NCBI GenBank assembly: GCA_022651385.1
Contig: JALCQR010000004.1
Location: 1 to 64,000 of the forward strand
DNA length: 64,000 nt
Source of the DNA: Clostridia bacterium
GTDB taxonomy: Bacteria > Bacillota > Clostridia > Lachnospirales > Anaerotignaceae
Reading direction: 5' to 3'
The first letter of the stretch is position 1, and each line of letters opens with the position of its first letter. Shown here piece by piece: positions 16,640-24,979 of the stretch. A program made the translations under genes and the position numbers. A model generated the notes under the pieces. That model was not told where the DNA came from. It saw only the letters and a program-made list of their open reading frames with translations, and did not search any database.

Positions 16640-17914
16640 ATGAAAAAAATTTTTATACTGCTGCTTTGCTCAACAATTTTTATATCTATGTTTTTATCAG
16701 GCTGCCAGAAAAGTTCAGATACGAATGCAATAAAAAGTACAAAATCTGTTCAAACAATGGTGCTTTCGCCAACCCAATATGATGTAACGCTTAGTTACCA
16801 AGGCATTGTAAAAGCAAGTGATACAAGAAATTATTTCTTTAAATCAAGCGGAAAGGTATCAAAAGTATATATTAAGGAGGGTCAACAGGTTAAAAAAGGG
16901 GACATTCTGGCATCTCTTGATACTACACAGCTTGACTTTTCATCAACCAATGCCAGAAGTAATTTGGCAATTTCAGAAAACAGCCTTGAAAAAACAGTAT
17001 CCACTTATGATACAAATATTAAAAATGCCAAAGCTGATATTGAAACTTTAAAGAATGATATTTCAGCAGCACAAAGTAATTTAGATTTGCTTAAATCAAA
17101 TCTTGATGCAAGCAACGCCCTCTATGAAATCGGAGCGATTGCAAAAAATGATTTAAAATCACAAAAAACCCAATATGAAAGTAGTGAAGCTGATTTTGCT
17201 GCGCTTTGTGCACAACTTGAAACAGCCAAAGAAAATCTTGAAAAGTTAGAAAAAGATAAAATAATTGATACAAATACCGCACAGGAAAATATAACCTTGA
17301 ACAAAAATTCCATGGAACAGGCGGAGCAAAATATTACAGATGCCACATTAACTGCTGAGGCTGACGGATATATAGCAAAGCTAGATATATCTGAGGGTGA
17401 TTCGGTTACGGCAAATTCACCTGTTATTATTTCAAAATCAAATACCAGTGTCGTATCTATCGGGGTCTCTGCAGAAGACTATAAAAAGCTTTCTTCTATA
17501 AAAAAAATTATAGTAGACGGTGCCGTAACAGGGCAAATTGACAGCGTATCCATGTATCCCGATGAATCAACGAATACATATGCCGTTGACATTACTTTTA
17601 ACTCTGATAGTGCAGTAATGGGAGATATTGTTGATGTAGAGCTTGTTGTGGATACCATTAACGGCGTGTTTGTGCCTATGCAAAGCATTATTAACATTAA
17701 TGGAGTTAATTACGTTTACAAGGTGAATGAAGATAACACCGTAAGCCGTATTGCCATTAACATAAAAGAAATTCATGAAGATAAAATGCTAGTGGATAAT
17801 CTTTCCAATGAGAAAATAGTGATGTCAGGGCTGAAAACTCTTAATGATAATGATGTGGTTTCGGAAATAAATCAAACGGAATCCTACGGTCAGAACGGAG
17901 GCTTAAATGATTAA
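16640..17914 (+). CDS. RND efflux adaptor (membrane fusion) lipoprotein
   Basis: ATG 16640 follows GAAGGGAAG. The 424-residue product has a lipoprotein signal with lipobox LSGC (C22). A barrel/lipoyl region follows (SSGKVSKVYIKEGQQVKKGD, residues about 70-95), then a long alpha-helical hairpin at about 110-225. The second lipoyl half is near 240-265 (EADGYIAKLDISEGDSV), with a beta barrel and membrane-proximal domain after it. It is an HlyD/AcrA-type adaptor anchored outside the membrane. It overlaps the RND pump gene by eight bases. No outer-membrane channel gene is present, as usual for a monoderm host. The substrate is unknown. Confidence 0.9.
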   Translation: MKKIFILLLCSTIFISMFLSGCQKSSDTNAIKSTKSVQTMVLSPTQYDVTLSYQGIVKASDTRNYFFKSSGKVSKVYIKEGQQVKKGDILASLDTTQLDFSSTNARSNLAISENSLEKTVSTYDTNIKNAKADIETLKNDISAAQSNLDLLKSNLDASNALYEIGAIAKNDLKSQKTQYESSEADFAALCAQLETAKENLEKLEKDKIIDTNTAQENITLNKNSMEQAEQNITDATLTAEADGYIAKLDISEGDSVTANSPVIISKSNTSVVSIGVSAEDYKKLSSIKKIIVDGAVTGQIDSVSMYPDESTNTYAVDITFNSDSAVMGDIVDVELVVDTINGVFVPMQSIININGVNYVYKVNEDNTVSRIAINIKEIHEDKMLVDNLSNEKIVMSGLKTLNDNDVVSEINQTESYGQNGGLND

Positions 17915-20900
17915 GAAAATTGTGGAATTATGTATTAAGCAGAAGGGCTTGCTAATTGCTCTGATTTGTATGGTTTTTGCTATTGGCGGTATGTATTACG
18001 TACAATTACCCAGAACATCGTTTCCGAAGGTTACAATTCCCAGTGCAGTTGTTACTGCAGTTGCACCCGGATTAACCTCGGAAGAGATTGAAAAAGAGGT
18101 TACAAAAAAACTTGAAAATGCTGTTATGGATATATCCGGCTTTAAGGAAAGCACCTCCCAATCAATGAATAATGCCAGCGTTGTAGTTATAAGACTTAAA
18201 AATTCACTTACCGATGCAGAGGTAAACAGCAGTTTTATAGAACTTCGGCAGAAAATGGAGGCTGTTAAGTTAGAATTACCCGATACAGTTTCCAGTGTAA
18301 CAGTCAACACAGATGTGTCTGATAGTGCCAGTCTGATACTTGCAGTCTCCAGCAATACCGTTTCAAATGATGAGCTTTCGGAACGTGCCATAGAACTGCA
18401 GGATAAGCTGAAGCAAATTGATGGGGTATCCAAGGTACGAGTATTAGGCAACAGCACCGGTGAAATTTCTATTGTGGTAAACGCCAATAAGCTGAACCAA
18501 ATGAATCTTTCTCTCACGGAAATTGTACAGAAGATAGGTGCGAATAACTCTATCATTCCCATTGGAAGCATTCAGTTGGAAGATGACAATTCAATTTCAG
18601 TAAATACCTCCGGGCGATACAGCAGTATAGAACAGATTGAAAATATTATTATTGGTTCTACCGATAGTAATACGCTTATCAGGCTTAAAGACATTGCTGA
18701 TATTAAATATAAGGATGCTGACAATAGCCCGTACTACCTTTTTGGTGATACAAAGAGCGTTACAGTTGCACTTTATTTTCATGAAGGCCTGAATGTGGTT
18801 GGTATGGGAGATGAAACAAGGCAGACGATTGAAGATTTTAAAGCAGGGCTTCCGGAAACGATACAAATAAACGAAGTCTATTTTCAATCAGACGATGTGA
18901 AGTCGGACATCAATAACTTTGTTGTAAATCTTCTTGAAGCGGTATTGATTGTTATGCTGATTGTTATGGTAGGTATGAATTTCAGAAATGGACTTGTAAT
19001 ATCCTTGGCAATTCCTTTATCTATATTTGCAAGTTTTATTGTAATGAAGTTTGTGGGTGAAGAAATTCATTTTATGTCACTAACTGCGCTGATTATGGTG
19101 CTTGGTATGCTGGGTGACAGTTCAATTGTTGTAAGCGACAGCATACAAACTTACATAGATACGGGAATTGACAAGATAGAAGCTTGTGTAAATGGAACAA
19201 AAGCAGTGGCTGTATCAGTATTTCTTTCAATGCTTACGGCTGTTATGACGTTTGCATCAATGCTTACACTATCAGGCATTAACAGACAAGTTATAATTGC
19301 AATCCCCATTGTTATTATTTCATGCCTTGTGATTTCTTTTATTATAGCAATTTTTGTAACGCCTGTTTTTTGTTATATTTTTCTGAAGCCGACAAAGAAA
19401 GGCAAAGGAAAAAAGAACAGTATTGTACTGCGTACTTACGAGGCAGTTTCGAAATATACATTTAAACATAAAAAACGAACCATTTTTGCTGCAATAGGAA
19501 TCATCGTTTTGTTCGGCGCAATAATGACAAATTCCAAAATGGATATCATGCCAAAAGTAAATAAGAAATATGTGCTGATTGATATACAAAATTATCAGGA
19601 GGACAACTTTAAGCAAACCGAAAAAATTGTAGCCAATGTGAAGGATATAATTAACAGACAGCCTGAAACTGTAAGCTGTTATTCAGGAGTAGGCATTGGG
19701 ATACCAAGCTACAGTTTTGCAGTCAATGAGAAAGGGGCATCTGACAGCACAGGAGATATGGTTGTAAAGATAGATTTGAAAAAAGGAGGAAGATTTAAGA
19801 CAACAGCAGAAATGGTTGGCTTTTTACAAGAAGAAATAAATGCATCTATTAGTAATGCATATGTGGTTGTAAACCAAATTGGTATTATTCCTGAAACCGA
19901 GACACCAATTGGCATTAACCTCTATGGGGATGATATGGCACTGATGAATGAAGCAGAAGCACAAATTGTATCAGTGCTTAATGGAATTGAAGGAATTACT
20001 GCTGTTTCAAGTGACAGCTACTATTCAAACCCTGAATATTTTGTAAATATGAATGATAATAAAATGAACGCTATGGGTTTATTAAAATCTTCGGTACAAA
20101 GCGAACTGAACATTGCGGTTTCGGGGCGAACTGCCTCAGTTGGATATGATCACGGGAAAGAGTATAAGATTAATGTTAAATCAGACATTTCAGGGCTGGA
20201 TGCACTTGAAAAATACAGAGTTAAGTCTAGTACTGGGGCAAAATATATGATAAAACAATTTGCTGATTTTGATTTATCTACAAGTATGAATACCATTAAA
20301 CATATAGATGGTCAGAGAGTCATATCTATAGGCGGATATGCACAGTATGGATATAATGCGGCAGCGCTTCAAAACGAATTTGTGAAAGCAATCAAAAATA
20401 TTGAAGTGCCAAATGGCGTGGTTGTTGATACGACACCATCAAAAGATGCTGCTGAAGCCATGAGTGCCATGGGCATGGCAGGTGTTTTATCAATGGTTGT
20501 AATCTTTCTTATTCTATATCTTCAGTTTAAAAGTGTGAAGCAGCTTTTGCTTATATTTTCTTCGCTGCCGCTGGGAATTACAAGCGGTATTGCGGCTGTA
20601 TATTTAACGGGTAACAGCCTTTCGTTCTTTGTAATGCTTGGCATCATTAGTATGTTGGGTATTGTTCTTGCCAATGCAATTGTTCTTGTGGATTATATTA
20701 ATACAGAACGAAGAAATGGACTCAGTACAAATGAAGCCTGCCAAAGCGCGGGTGTTAAAAGACTTCGCCCCATACTTATGAGCACTCTTACAACGGTTTT
20801 TGGGCTGATTCCCCTTGCAATGTCAGGGCAGGTATTGTTTGTTCCCCTTGCAATACTGTTAATGACAGCATTATCATTCTGCATGATTTTTAATCTGGTA

Positions 20901-20936
20901 ATGGTACCTCTTTTATATTCAATCATTGAAAAATAA
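17907..20936 (+). CDS. RND-family efflux transporter (AcrB/SwrC-like)
   Basis: A 1009-residue pump with 12 predicted membrane helices and two large external loops, the standard RND duplication. TM1 is followed by the conserved LPRTSFPKVTIPSA region. The central membrane bundle around residues 335-490 includes LTALIMVLGMLGDSSIVVSD, whose acidic residues fit the proton relay. The last bundle (about 850-1005) includes LGIISMLGIVLANAIVLVDY. It works with the upstream lipoprotein adaptor to export amphiphiles or drugs. Its length is normal for the family, with no sign of decay. Confidence 0.93.
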   Translation: MIKKIVELCIKQKGLLIALICMVFAIGGMYYVQLPRTSFPKVTIPSAVVTAVAPGLTSEEIEKEVTKKLENAVMDISGFKESTSQSMNNASVVVIRLKNSLTDAEVNSSFIELRQKMEAVKLELPDTVSSVTVNTDVSDSASLILAVSSNTVSNDELSERAIELQDKLKQIDGVSKVRVLGNSTGEISIVVNANKLNQMNLSLTEIVQKIGANNSIIPIGSIQLEDDNSISVNTSGRYSSIEQIENIIIGSTDSNTLIRLKDIADIKYKDADNSPYYLFGDTKSVTVALYFHEGLNVVGMGDETRQTIEDFKAGLPETIQINEVYFQSDDVKSDINNFVVNLLEAVLIVMLIVMVGMNFRNGLVISLAIPLSIFASFIVMKFVGEEIHFMSLTALIMVLGMLGDSSIVVSDSIQTYIDTGIDKIEACVNGTKAVAVSVFLSMLTAVMTFASMLTLSGINRQVIIAIPIVIISCLVISFIIAIFVTPVFCYIFLKPTKKGKGKKNSIVLRTYEAVSKYTFKHKKRTIFAAIGIIVLFGAIMTNSKMDIMPKVNKKYVLIDIQNYQEDNFKQTEKIVANVKDIINRQPETVSCYSGVGIGIPSYSFAVNEKGASDSTGDMVVKIDLKKGGRFKTTAEMVGFLQEEINASISNAYVVVNQIGIIPETETPIGINLYGDDMALMNEAEAQIVSVLNGIEGITAVSSDSYYSNPEYFVNMNDNKMNAMGLLKSSVQSELNIAVSGRTASVGYDHGKEYKINVKSDISGLDALEKYRVKSSTGAKYMIKQFADFDLSTSMNTIKHIDGQRVISIGGYAQYGYNAAALQNEFVKAIKNIEVPNGVVVDTTPSKDAAEAMSAMGMAGVLSMVVIFLILYLQFKSVKQLLLIFSSLPLGITSGIAAVYLTGNSLSFFVMLGIISMLGIVLANAIVLVDYINTERRNGLSTNEACQSAGVKRLRPILMSTLTTVFGLIPLAMSGQVLFVPLAILLMTALSFCMIFNLVMVPLLYSIIEK

Positions 20937-20943
20937 TTTATTG

Positions 20944-20979
20944 AAATTCCGACTATCCTTTGGGATAGTCGGAATTTTT
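20944..20979 (+). terminator. intrinsic terminator of the RND operon
   Basis: A 15-bp perfect stem AAATTCCGACTATCC / GGATAGTCGGAATTT with a four-base loop runs into a T tract. It starts 8 bases after the pump stop codon. Confidence 0.92.
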
Positions 20980-20984
20980 AATAT

Positions 20985-21147
20985 CTATTTGGGTGGGAGC
21001 AGTTTGTCTTCTGTTGGCCCGACAGAGTTTTCTTTTGACATAGAAGCTATAGTAGTCCAAGTATCTTTGGAAGGATCATAAACTTCTGTTGATGAAAGTT
21101 CTTTAACATGGGAATCAACACCATAATCAGCACCACCAATTATTGTT
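20985..21147 (-). pseudogene. Kelch-repeat gene remnant
   Basis: Read on the minus strand the DNA encodes IIGGADYGVDSHVKELSSTE, then VYDPSKDTWTTIASMS, then a divergent tail and TAG at 20987-20985. This is one Kelch blade (GG near the start, Y.P..DTW at the end) and resembles blades of the gene at 22677-23756, which is on the opposite strand. The rest of the gene is gone. The plus-strand gene at 21148 begins exactly where this remnant ends. Confidence 0.7.
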
Positions 21148-21870
21148 ATGGATAGAGCCGGTAAAATAAGGATGAAATTTAAAATCAGTGGAGGTTCTGA
21201 ATATTCATTTCCAAAGAGAATAACGTGGAGGAATAAAGCATCTTTTACTGCTTGCGATATGCCTTTAACAAATATATTCGACGTAGATATACCTCCGAGA
21301 CTGAGTTCTGACGTAGAAGCATTTAAAAAAACTGTATTGAAGGAACCAATTAATGTTACTTTTTCTGCCGGAACCTATTCAACTAACCCACTTAATAAGG
21401 GTTCAATAAATTTTACGAAGGATAGTATTGAATCATTAAAAATAGACAGTGCTACATGTAATTTTGAAAGCGAAGATGTCAGCAAATTACCTGTTTTTGG
21501 AAAAGCATTAGCTAAATATCTTACTAAAAAAGGCTTTGAAGATGTTACATACTCGAGGGGTAATATTACTGTGACTGAAGACGGTGAAATTTGTATTTCA
21601 GCTTTTCAACTTCAGGATGCACATGCCATTGGTTCTAATAAATATGTGTACACAAGAATTAATTGTTCCAAAGATATCAATTTAAACAATTTTAAAAATC
21701 ACCTTGATTACTGCATTGAAGAATATGGTAAAGATGCTACTATCGCTATGGCTATAGTAGTCGGAATTGTGATAACTTTAGTTGTTGTAACAGGGGGATT
21801 AGGGGGTATGATACCTGCACTAGCACCTGTGTATGATGAAGCTTTAGTTGCTATAGCTGATGCATTATAA
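21148..21870 (+). CDS. unknown protein with C-terminal membrane segment, toxin-like context
   Basis: I do not recognise the family. The frame begins abruptly at the edge of a Kelch remnant, with no ribosome site before ATG 21148 or ATG 21172, so the 5' end may be lost. Residues about 10-195 are soluble and beta-rich (SGGSEYSFPKRITWRNKASF, then GNITVTEDGEICISAFQLQ). A hydrophobic, glycine-rich helix follows at about 197-222 (AIVVGIVITLVVVTGGLGG) before the short end ALVAIADAL. A small two-helix membrane protein follows after three bases. By analogy with the neighbouring cassettes, this could be a membrane-targeting toxin fragment with its immunity gene. That is inference. Confidence 0.5.
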   Translation: MDRAGKIRMKFKISGGSEYSFPKRITWRNKASFTACDMPLTNIFDVDIPPRLSSDVEAFKKTVLKEPINVTFSAGTYSTNPLNKGSINFTKDSIESLKIDSATCNFESEDVSKLPVFGKALAKYLTKKGFEDVTYSRGNITVTEDGEICISAFQLQDAHAIGSNKYVYTRINCSKDINLNNFKNHLDYCIEEYGKDATIAMAIVVGIVITLVVVTGGLGGMIPALAPVYDEALVAIADAL

Positions 21871-21873
21871 GAT

Positions 21874-22080
21874 GTGATTAAAGCAAATGATATTGCTGTT
21901 ATATTACTAGCCCATTGTATTTCTACTCATAATGTGGTATTACTTGCCATATTTAATAGAGTTAAGGTGCTTCGATATGAATTTTTAGTTTTAATTAGTA
22001 TTATTATGGAGTTAACGATTTCATTAATGATAATAAAAATATGGAATCGAAAAAAGAATCCAAAGGAAATTTTTAGATAA
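21874..22080 (+). CDS. 68-residue two-TM membrane protein, possible immunity partner
   Basis: GTG 21874 lies three bases after the preceding stop, with no good ribosome site, which suggests translational coupling. Two hydrophobic helices (DIAVILLAHCISTHNVVLLA and EFLVLISIIMELTISLMIIK) and a basic tail (WNRKKNPKEIFR) predict a small inner-membrane protein. Small two-helix proteins are typical immunity partners of membrane-active toxins. No family is recognised. Confidence 0.4.
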   Translation: MIKANDIAVILLAHCISTHNVVLLAIFNRVKVLRYEFLVLISIIMELTISLMIIKIWNRKKNPKEIFR

Positions 22081-22141
22081 TGCTAATATTTTAATAAACG
22101 CACTTGAGGAAGAAAAAGAGAGAATACCATAATATAAAAAT

Positions 22142-22612
22142 GAACTTTTTGGTACGTTAAAACAAATTGGGCATTTACTGGAGAAAAACTAAAATTTATT
22201 ATGAAATAGGTAGAGTAAATTTTGGGTTGGTTTTGAATAAATCACTTATTAATTCTACTTATTAACTACACCACATCAAAGATTATTTTCTTTGCATGTG
22301 GTGTAATTTTGTAATGAAAAAGAATTGTCCTTCTTCCAATCCAGATGAATCTGACAATTAATTCTAGATTGTATTTTCACACGAAATATGGTATGATTAC
22401 CATATTTAATGTAAAAATGTGGATTAATAATTACTTTCTAGTTATTAAAAAAACAGAGAACTGGCAATGAAAGATTTTAGAGAGGAAATTTATAGAAACA
22501 AATAATAATTTAGCAAAATTACTTTATTAGAAAGCGAAAAGTAAAAAGTATAGAAAGGAGCTTTAGGCACTTTAAAACAAATTAAAAGGGCGCTGGAGGT
22601 TGTTATCCAGTA
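22142..22612 (+). repeat. two diverged copies of an ACNTTAAAACAAATT coding scrap
   Basis: Copy 1 (about 22142-22191) and copy 2 (about 22557-22612) share GGNACNTTAAAACAAATT and the coding pattern GTLKQI...LE. They mark duplicated and decayed small genes. Confidence 0.4.
22267..22310 (+). terminator. intrinsic terminator
   Basis: TACACCACATCAAAGA (22267-22282) pairs with TCTTTGCATGTGGTGTA (ending 22305) with one bulged C, followed by ATTTT. A 16-bp stem. Confidence 0.75.
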
Positions 22613-22676
22613 AAAATTTTATGTAATAATTGGAATACAAGAAGGTATGGATAATTAAATCGAAGGGAAGTTAATA

Positions 22677-23756
22677 ATGAGAAAAATAGTAATAACAATC
22701 TTTAGTATAACAGTATTATTAGTAACTTTATTTCAACCGAATACAATTGCATTTTCTAACGAGAAAGAAACAAGCTGGAAAACACTGACGCCTATGCCGA
22801 CAACTCGAATTGGTTTTCAGACGGAAGTTGTTGACGGGAAAATTTATGCCATTGGCGGTGATAATCGCTGGTTTAAAGATGCCACAGAAGCTTATGACCC
22901 TTCTAAAGATACTTGGACTGTTTTGGCTCCTATACCAGTTATACATTGTGATGGTTTTCGGACAGAGGTGATAAATGGAAAAATCTATGCTGTTGGAGAT
23001 TATTGGGATGAAAATAAGGGTACATCTGATATAGAAGTTTATGATACTTCCGCAAATACTTGGGCACCTTTAGCCCCTATGCCGACAGTTCGAGTTGGTT
23101 TTCAGACAGAAGTTGTTGGCGAGAAATTGTACGTTATTGGCGGTTGGAATAATAAGGTTATAGGTGCTACAGAAGCTTATAATCCTTCCACGAATAAGTG
23201 GACAACACTAGCTTCTATGCCAACACCTTGCGATTACCTTGAGACAGAAGTTGTTGACGGGAAAATATACGTTATTGGCAGTGATTCTGATGAAAATATG
23301 ATGGTGGAAATTTATAATCCTTTAACAGATACTTGGACAACTTCAGCATCTATACCAACATACCGAATTGTATTTAATACAGAAGTTGTCGATGGAAAAA
23401 TTTATGCTATTGGAGGTATTAATATTGACAATAAGTATACAAATACCATGGAAGTTTATAATCCTTCCACAGATACGTGGACGACTCTAACTTCTGTGCC
23501 GACACTTGAATCTCCGTTTCGAACAAAAGTTATAGACGGAAAAATTTACGTAATGGATGGGTCCTATTCCAATGAAAAACCTCTTTCTTTAATGGAAGTT
23601 TATAATCCTTCCACAGATACGTGGACGGCTATATCTACTATGTCAACAGCAAAGCTCGTATTTAAAACAGAAGTCATTGGCAAAACCATTTATGCTATGG
23701 GTTTGAATGATGATAATGAAACCTCCATGGAATCCTACACAGTGAATACAAAGTAG
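22677..23756 (+). CDS. secreted Kelch-repeat beta-propeller protein
   Basis: ATG 22677 follows AAGGGAAG. The 359-residue product has a signal peptide (MRKIVITIFSITVLLVTLFQ, cleavage near AFSNE) and then seven Kelch blades of about 47-50 residues. Each carries F.TEV(V/I).GKIY.(I/V)GG, then (E/A)YNPSTDTW and a T...MPT loop. The C-terminal ESYTVNTK and the N-terminal SWKTLTPMPT could close the ring as in Kelch propellers. It is probably exported for protein or glycan binding. It has no anchor domain. A Kelch remnant in the opposite orientation lies 1.5 kb upstream, which suggests gene duplication followed by loss. Confidence 0.88.
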   Translation: MRKIVITIFSITVLLVTLFQPNTIAFSNEKETSWKTLTPMPTTRIGFQTEVVDGKIYAIGGDNRWFKDATEAYDPSKDTWTVLAPIPVIHCDGFRTEVINGKIYAVGDYWDENKGTSDIEVYDTSANTWAPLAPMPTVRVGFQTEVVGEKLYVIGGWNNKVIGATEAYNPSTNKWTTLASMPTPCDYLETEVVDGKIYVIGSDSDENMMVEIYNPLTDTWTTSASIPTYRIVFNTEVVDGKIYAIGGINIDNKYTNTMEVYNPSTDTWTTLTSVPTLESPFRTKVIDGKIYVMDGSYSNEKPLSLMEVYNPSTDTWTAISTMSTAKLVFKTEVIGKTIYAMGLNDDNETSMESYTVNTK

Positions 23757-23898
23757 GAAATGGTAATCGAGAGTAGTCTTCGTGTTAATTTGGGTGCCAC
23801 AATAAGCATAAATATTATTAGCGAACTAATTAGAGAGGTCAAATCTGACTTGTATTTGGATATCTGATGAGATGCAGAAACTTGTGAGTGGATTTGTG

Positions 23899-24384
23899 TA
23901 TGTGGGCGGAGATGCGGCAAAAATAAAAGAACTCCAGTGCAAACTTAATTCTTTGGGTATTAGCGGACAAAACGGAAGGCTCAAGGAAGGTGGAGTATAA
24001 GGAAAAGAGACTTTAAGCGCTTGGAATAAGTTTTTCGATAAGCTGATTAAAGGAGCCTTGCCTATACTTGCTTGGGTAAACCTGTTGCAGACAAAAATTA
24101 CAGGGATTACGCATAGAAATGTTCCAAAAAATAAACCCCAACCCCCAGAATGCAAAATTTATAAATCTTACGATATGAAAAAGTTTAGGAGCGAGAAACA
24201 AATTAGAGATGAAAATACGGATGAGCTTATAGAAAAGCTTTTAGATATGCCGTATATTTTTTATCTATATTTTGACTGTGTATTAAATGAGGTGGAAATG
24301 TGTGTGGATGTTAATGTAATTGATGCGGATTCTATTGTTGAAAGCGTAAAGAAATTATGTGAGAAAAGAGGGTTTAAACTTTAA
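23899..24384 (+). pseudogene. toxin/immunity fusion remnant (copy D)
   Basis: The DNA enters homology with copies A and C at TATGTGGGCGGAGATGCGGC. It reads KIKELQCKLNSLGISGQNGR, then EGGV, a TAA in place of the TAT of VYG, then GKETLSAWNKFFDKLIKGAL and the ITHRNVPKNK linker. After MKKFRSEKQ (about 24195) the toxin sequence stops and the same frame runs into the C-terminal domain of the immunity family (ELIEKLLDMPYIFYLYFD, then VIDADSIVESVKKLCEKRG). An internal deletion has joined the middle of a toxin gene to the end of an immunity gene. Not functional as either. Confidence 0.7.
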
Positions 24385-24430
24385 AGAAAAACAAAATAAC
24401 ATTTAAACGAGAAGAGCAAAAACTAATCGA

Positions 24431-24562
24431 TTTGGTACATTTTTGGTACATTTTCCATCGTAAAACTGCATAAAACACCCTAACATTTTAGGGTACATGA
24501 GAAGAATTTAAATCGGCCAAAAACATTACAAAAAGGTACAATTTAACACTTTGGTACATTTT
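24431..24562. repeat. repeated TTTGGTACATTT boxes, possible integrase arm sites
   Basis: TTTGGTACATTT occurs in tandem at 24431-24442 and 24442-24454 and again at 24550-24562. Degenerate GGGTACAT (24491) and AAGGTACA (24532) copies lie between. They sit beside a tyrosine recombinase remnant, where short repeated arm-type binding sites are expected near an attachment site. Confidence 0.45.
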
Positions 24563-24604
24563 ATAAATGTATGGCGAAAAGAGTTCGATTCGCGTTTTTG
24601 TATT

Positions 24605-24651
24605 AAAAAACCCAGACTTTGTGAATTTTACTACTTCACAAGGTCTGTTTT
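24605..24651 (-). terminator. intrinsic terminator downstream of the recombinase remnant
   Basis: CAGACTTTGTGAA (24613-24625) pairs with TTCACAAGGTCTG (24635-24647), 13 bp with one G-T pair. On the minus strand the hairpin runs into GGGTTTTTTAATA, a good T tract 30 bases beyond the recombinase stop. On the plus strand the tail is TTTTCTTG, so it may work both ways. Confidence 0.7.
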
Positions 24652-24679
24652 CTTGCTCAAATTTCATTAAAGGACAGAT

Positions 24680-24915
24680 TTAAACCATGTGTTTACTATG
24701 TATTTTCGTAGTTGTAGCAATTTTGTAGCTGTTTACACCTTCATTAGCGTTTGACAACATGTCTATAACCGTTTTGAGTGTATCGTAAATCTGATGAACA
24801 TAAAGGTCTAAAGTTGTTTGAATATTGAGTGACCAAGAAGCACAAAAACCGTTTTTACATTTACGCCGCAGTTTACAAGACGAGTGGCGAAAGTATGTAC
24901 GAGTTCAGGCATTTA
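24680..24915 (-). pseudogene. tyrosine recombinase (phage-type integrase) C-terminal remnant
   Basis: The minus strand encodes PELVHTFATRLVNCGVNVKT, then VFVLLGHS. One frameshift later it reads NIQTTLDLYVHQIYDTLK and a tail ending TTTKIHSKHMV at TAA (24682-24680). HTFATRLVNCG and LLGH are hallmarks of the integrase catalytic core (box II R/H and the second His region), and LDLYVH contains the active-site Tyr. The upstream three quarters of the protein and the usual LRHTFA arginine are lost. With the nearby GGTACA boxes it marks the end of an old integrative element or prophage. Confidence 0.75.
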
Positions 24916-24979
24916 AAGTAAATATAATTAAGCCTTGATACTTAAAGAAGTCAGTCAAAGCCATGTTCTCAATATTAGT

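Larger units (their letters stand above)
22081..22676 (+). other. decayed intergenic stretch with two related coding scraps
   Basis: No intact gene. Shifted by one frame after 22080 the DNA reads LINALEEEKERIP, stop, YKNELFGTLKQIGHLLEKN (to 22191). A related scrap at 22557-22612 reads GALGTLKQIKRALEVVIQ. Both look like C termini of the same lost small helical protein. A terminator lies at 22267-22310. Confidence 0.45.

Noticed and set aside
22677-23756. CRISPR-like regular repeats
   Set aside because: The periodicity is the 47-50 codon Kelch blade in a coding frame, with diverged copies. No CRISPR array is visible anywhere in the window.
24575-24602. AGTTCGATTC looks like a tRNA T arm near the recombinase remnant
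   Set aside because: No anticodon arm, acceptor stem or CCA-side pairing can be built around it, so it is at most an att-site remnant and cannot be called a tRNA.
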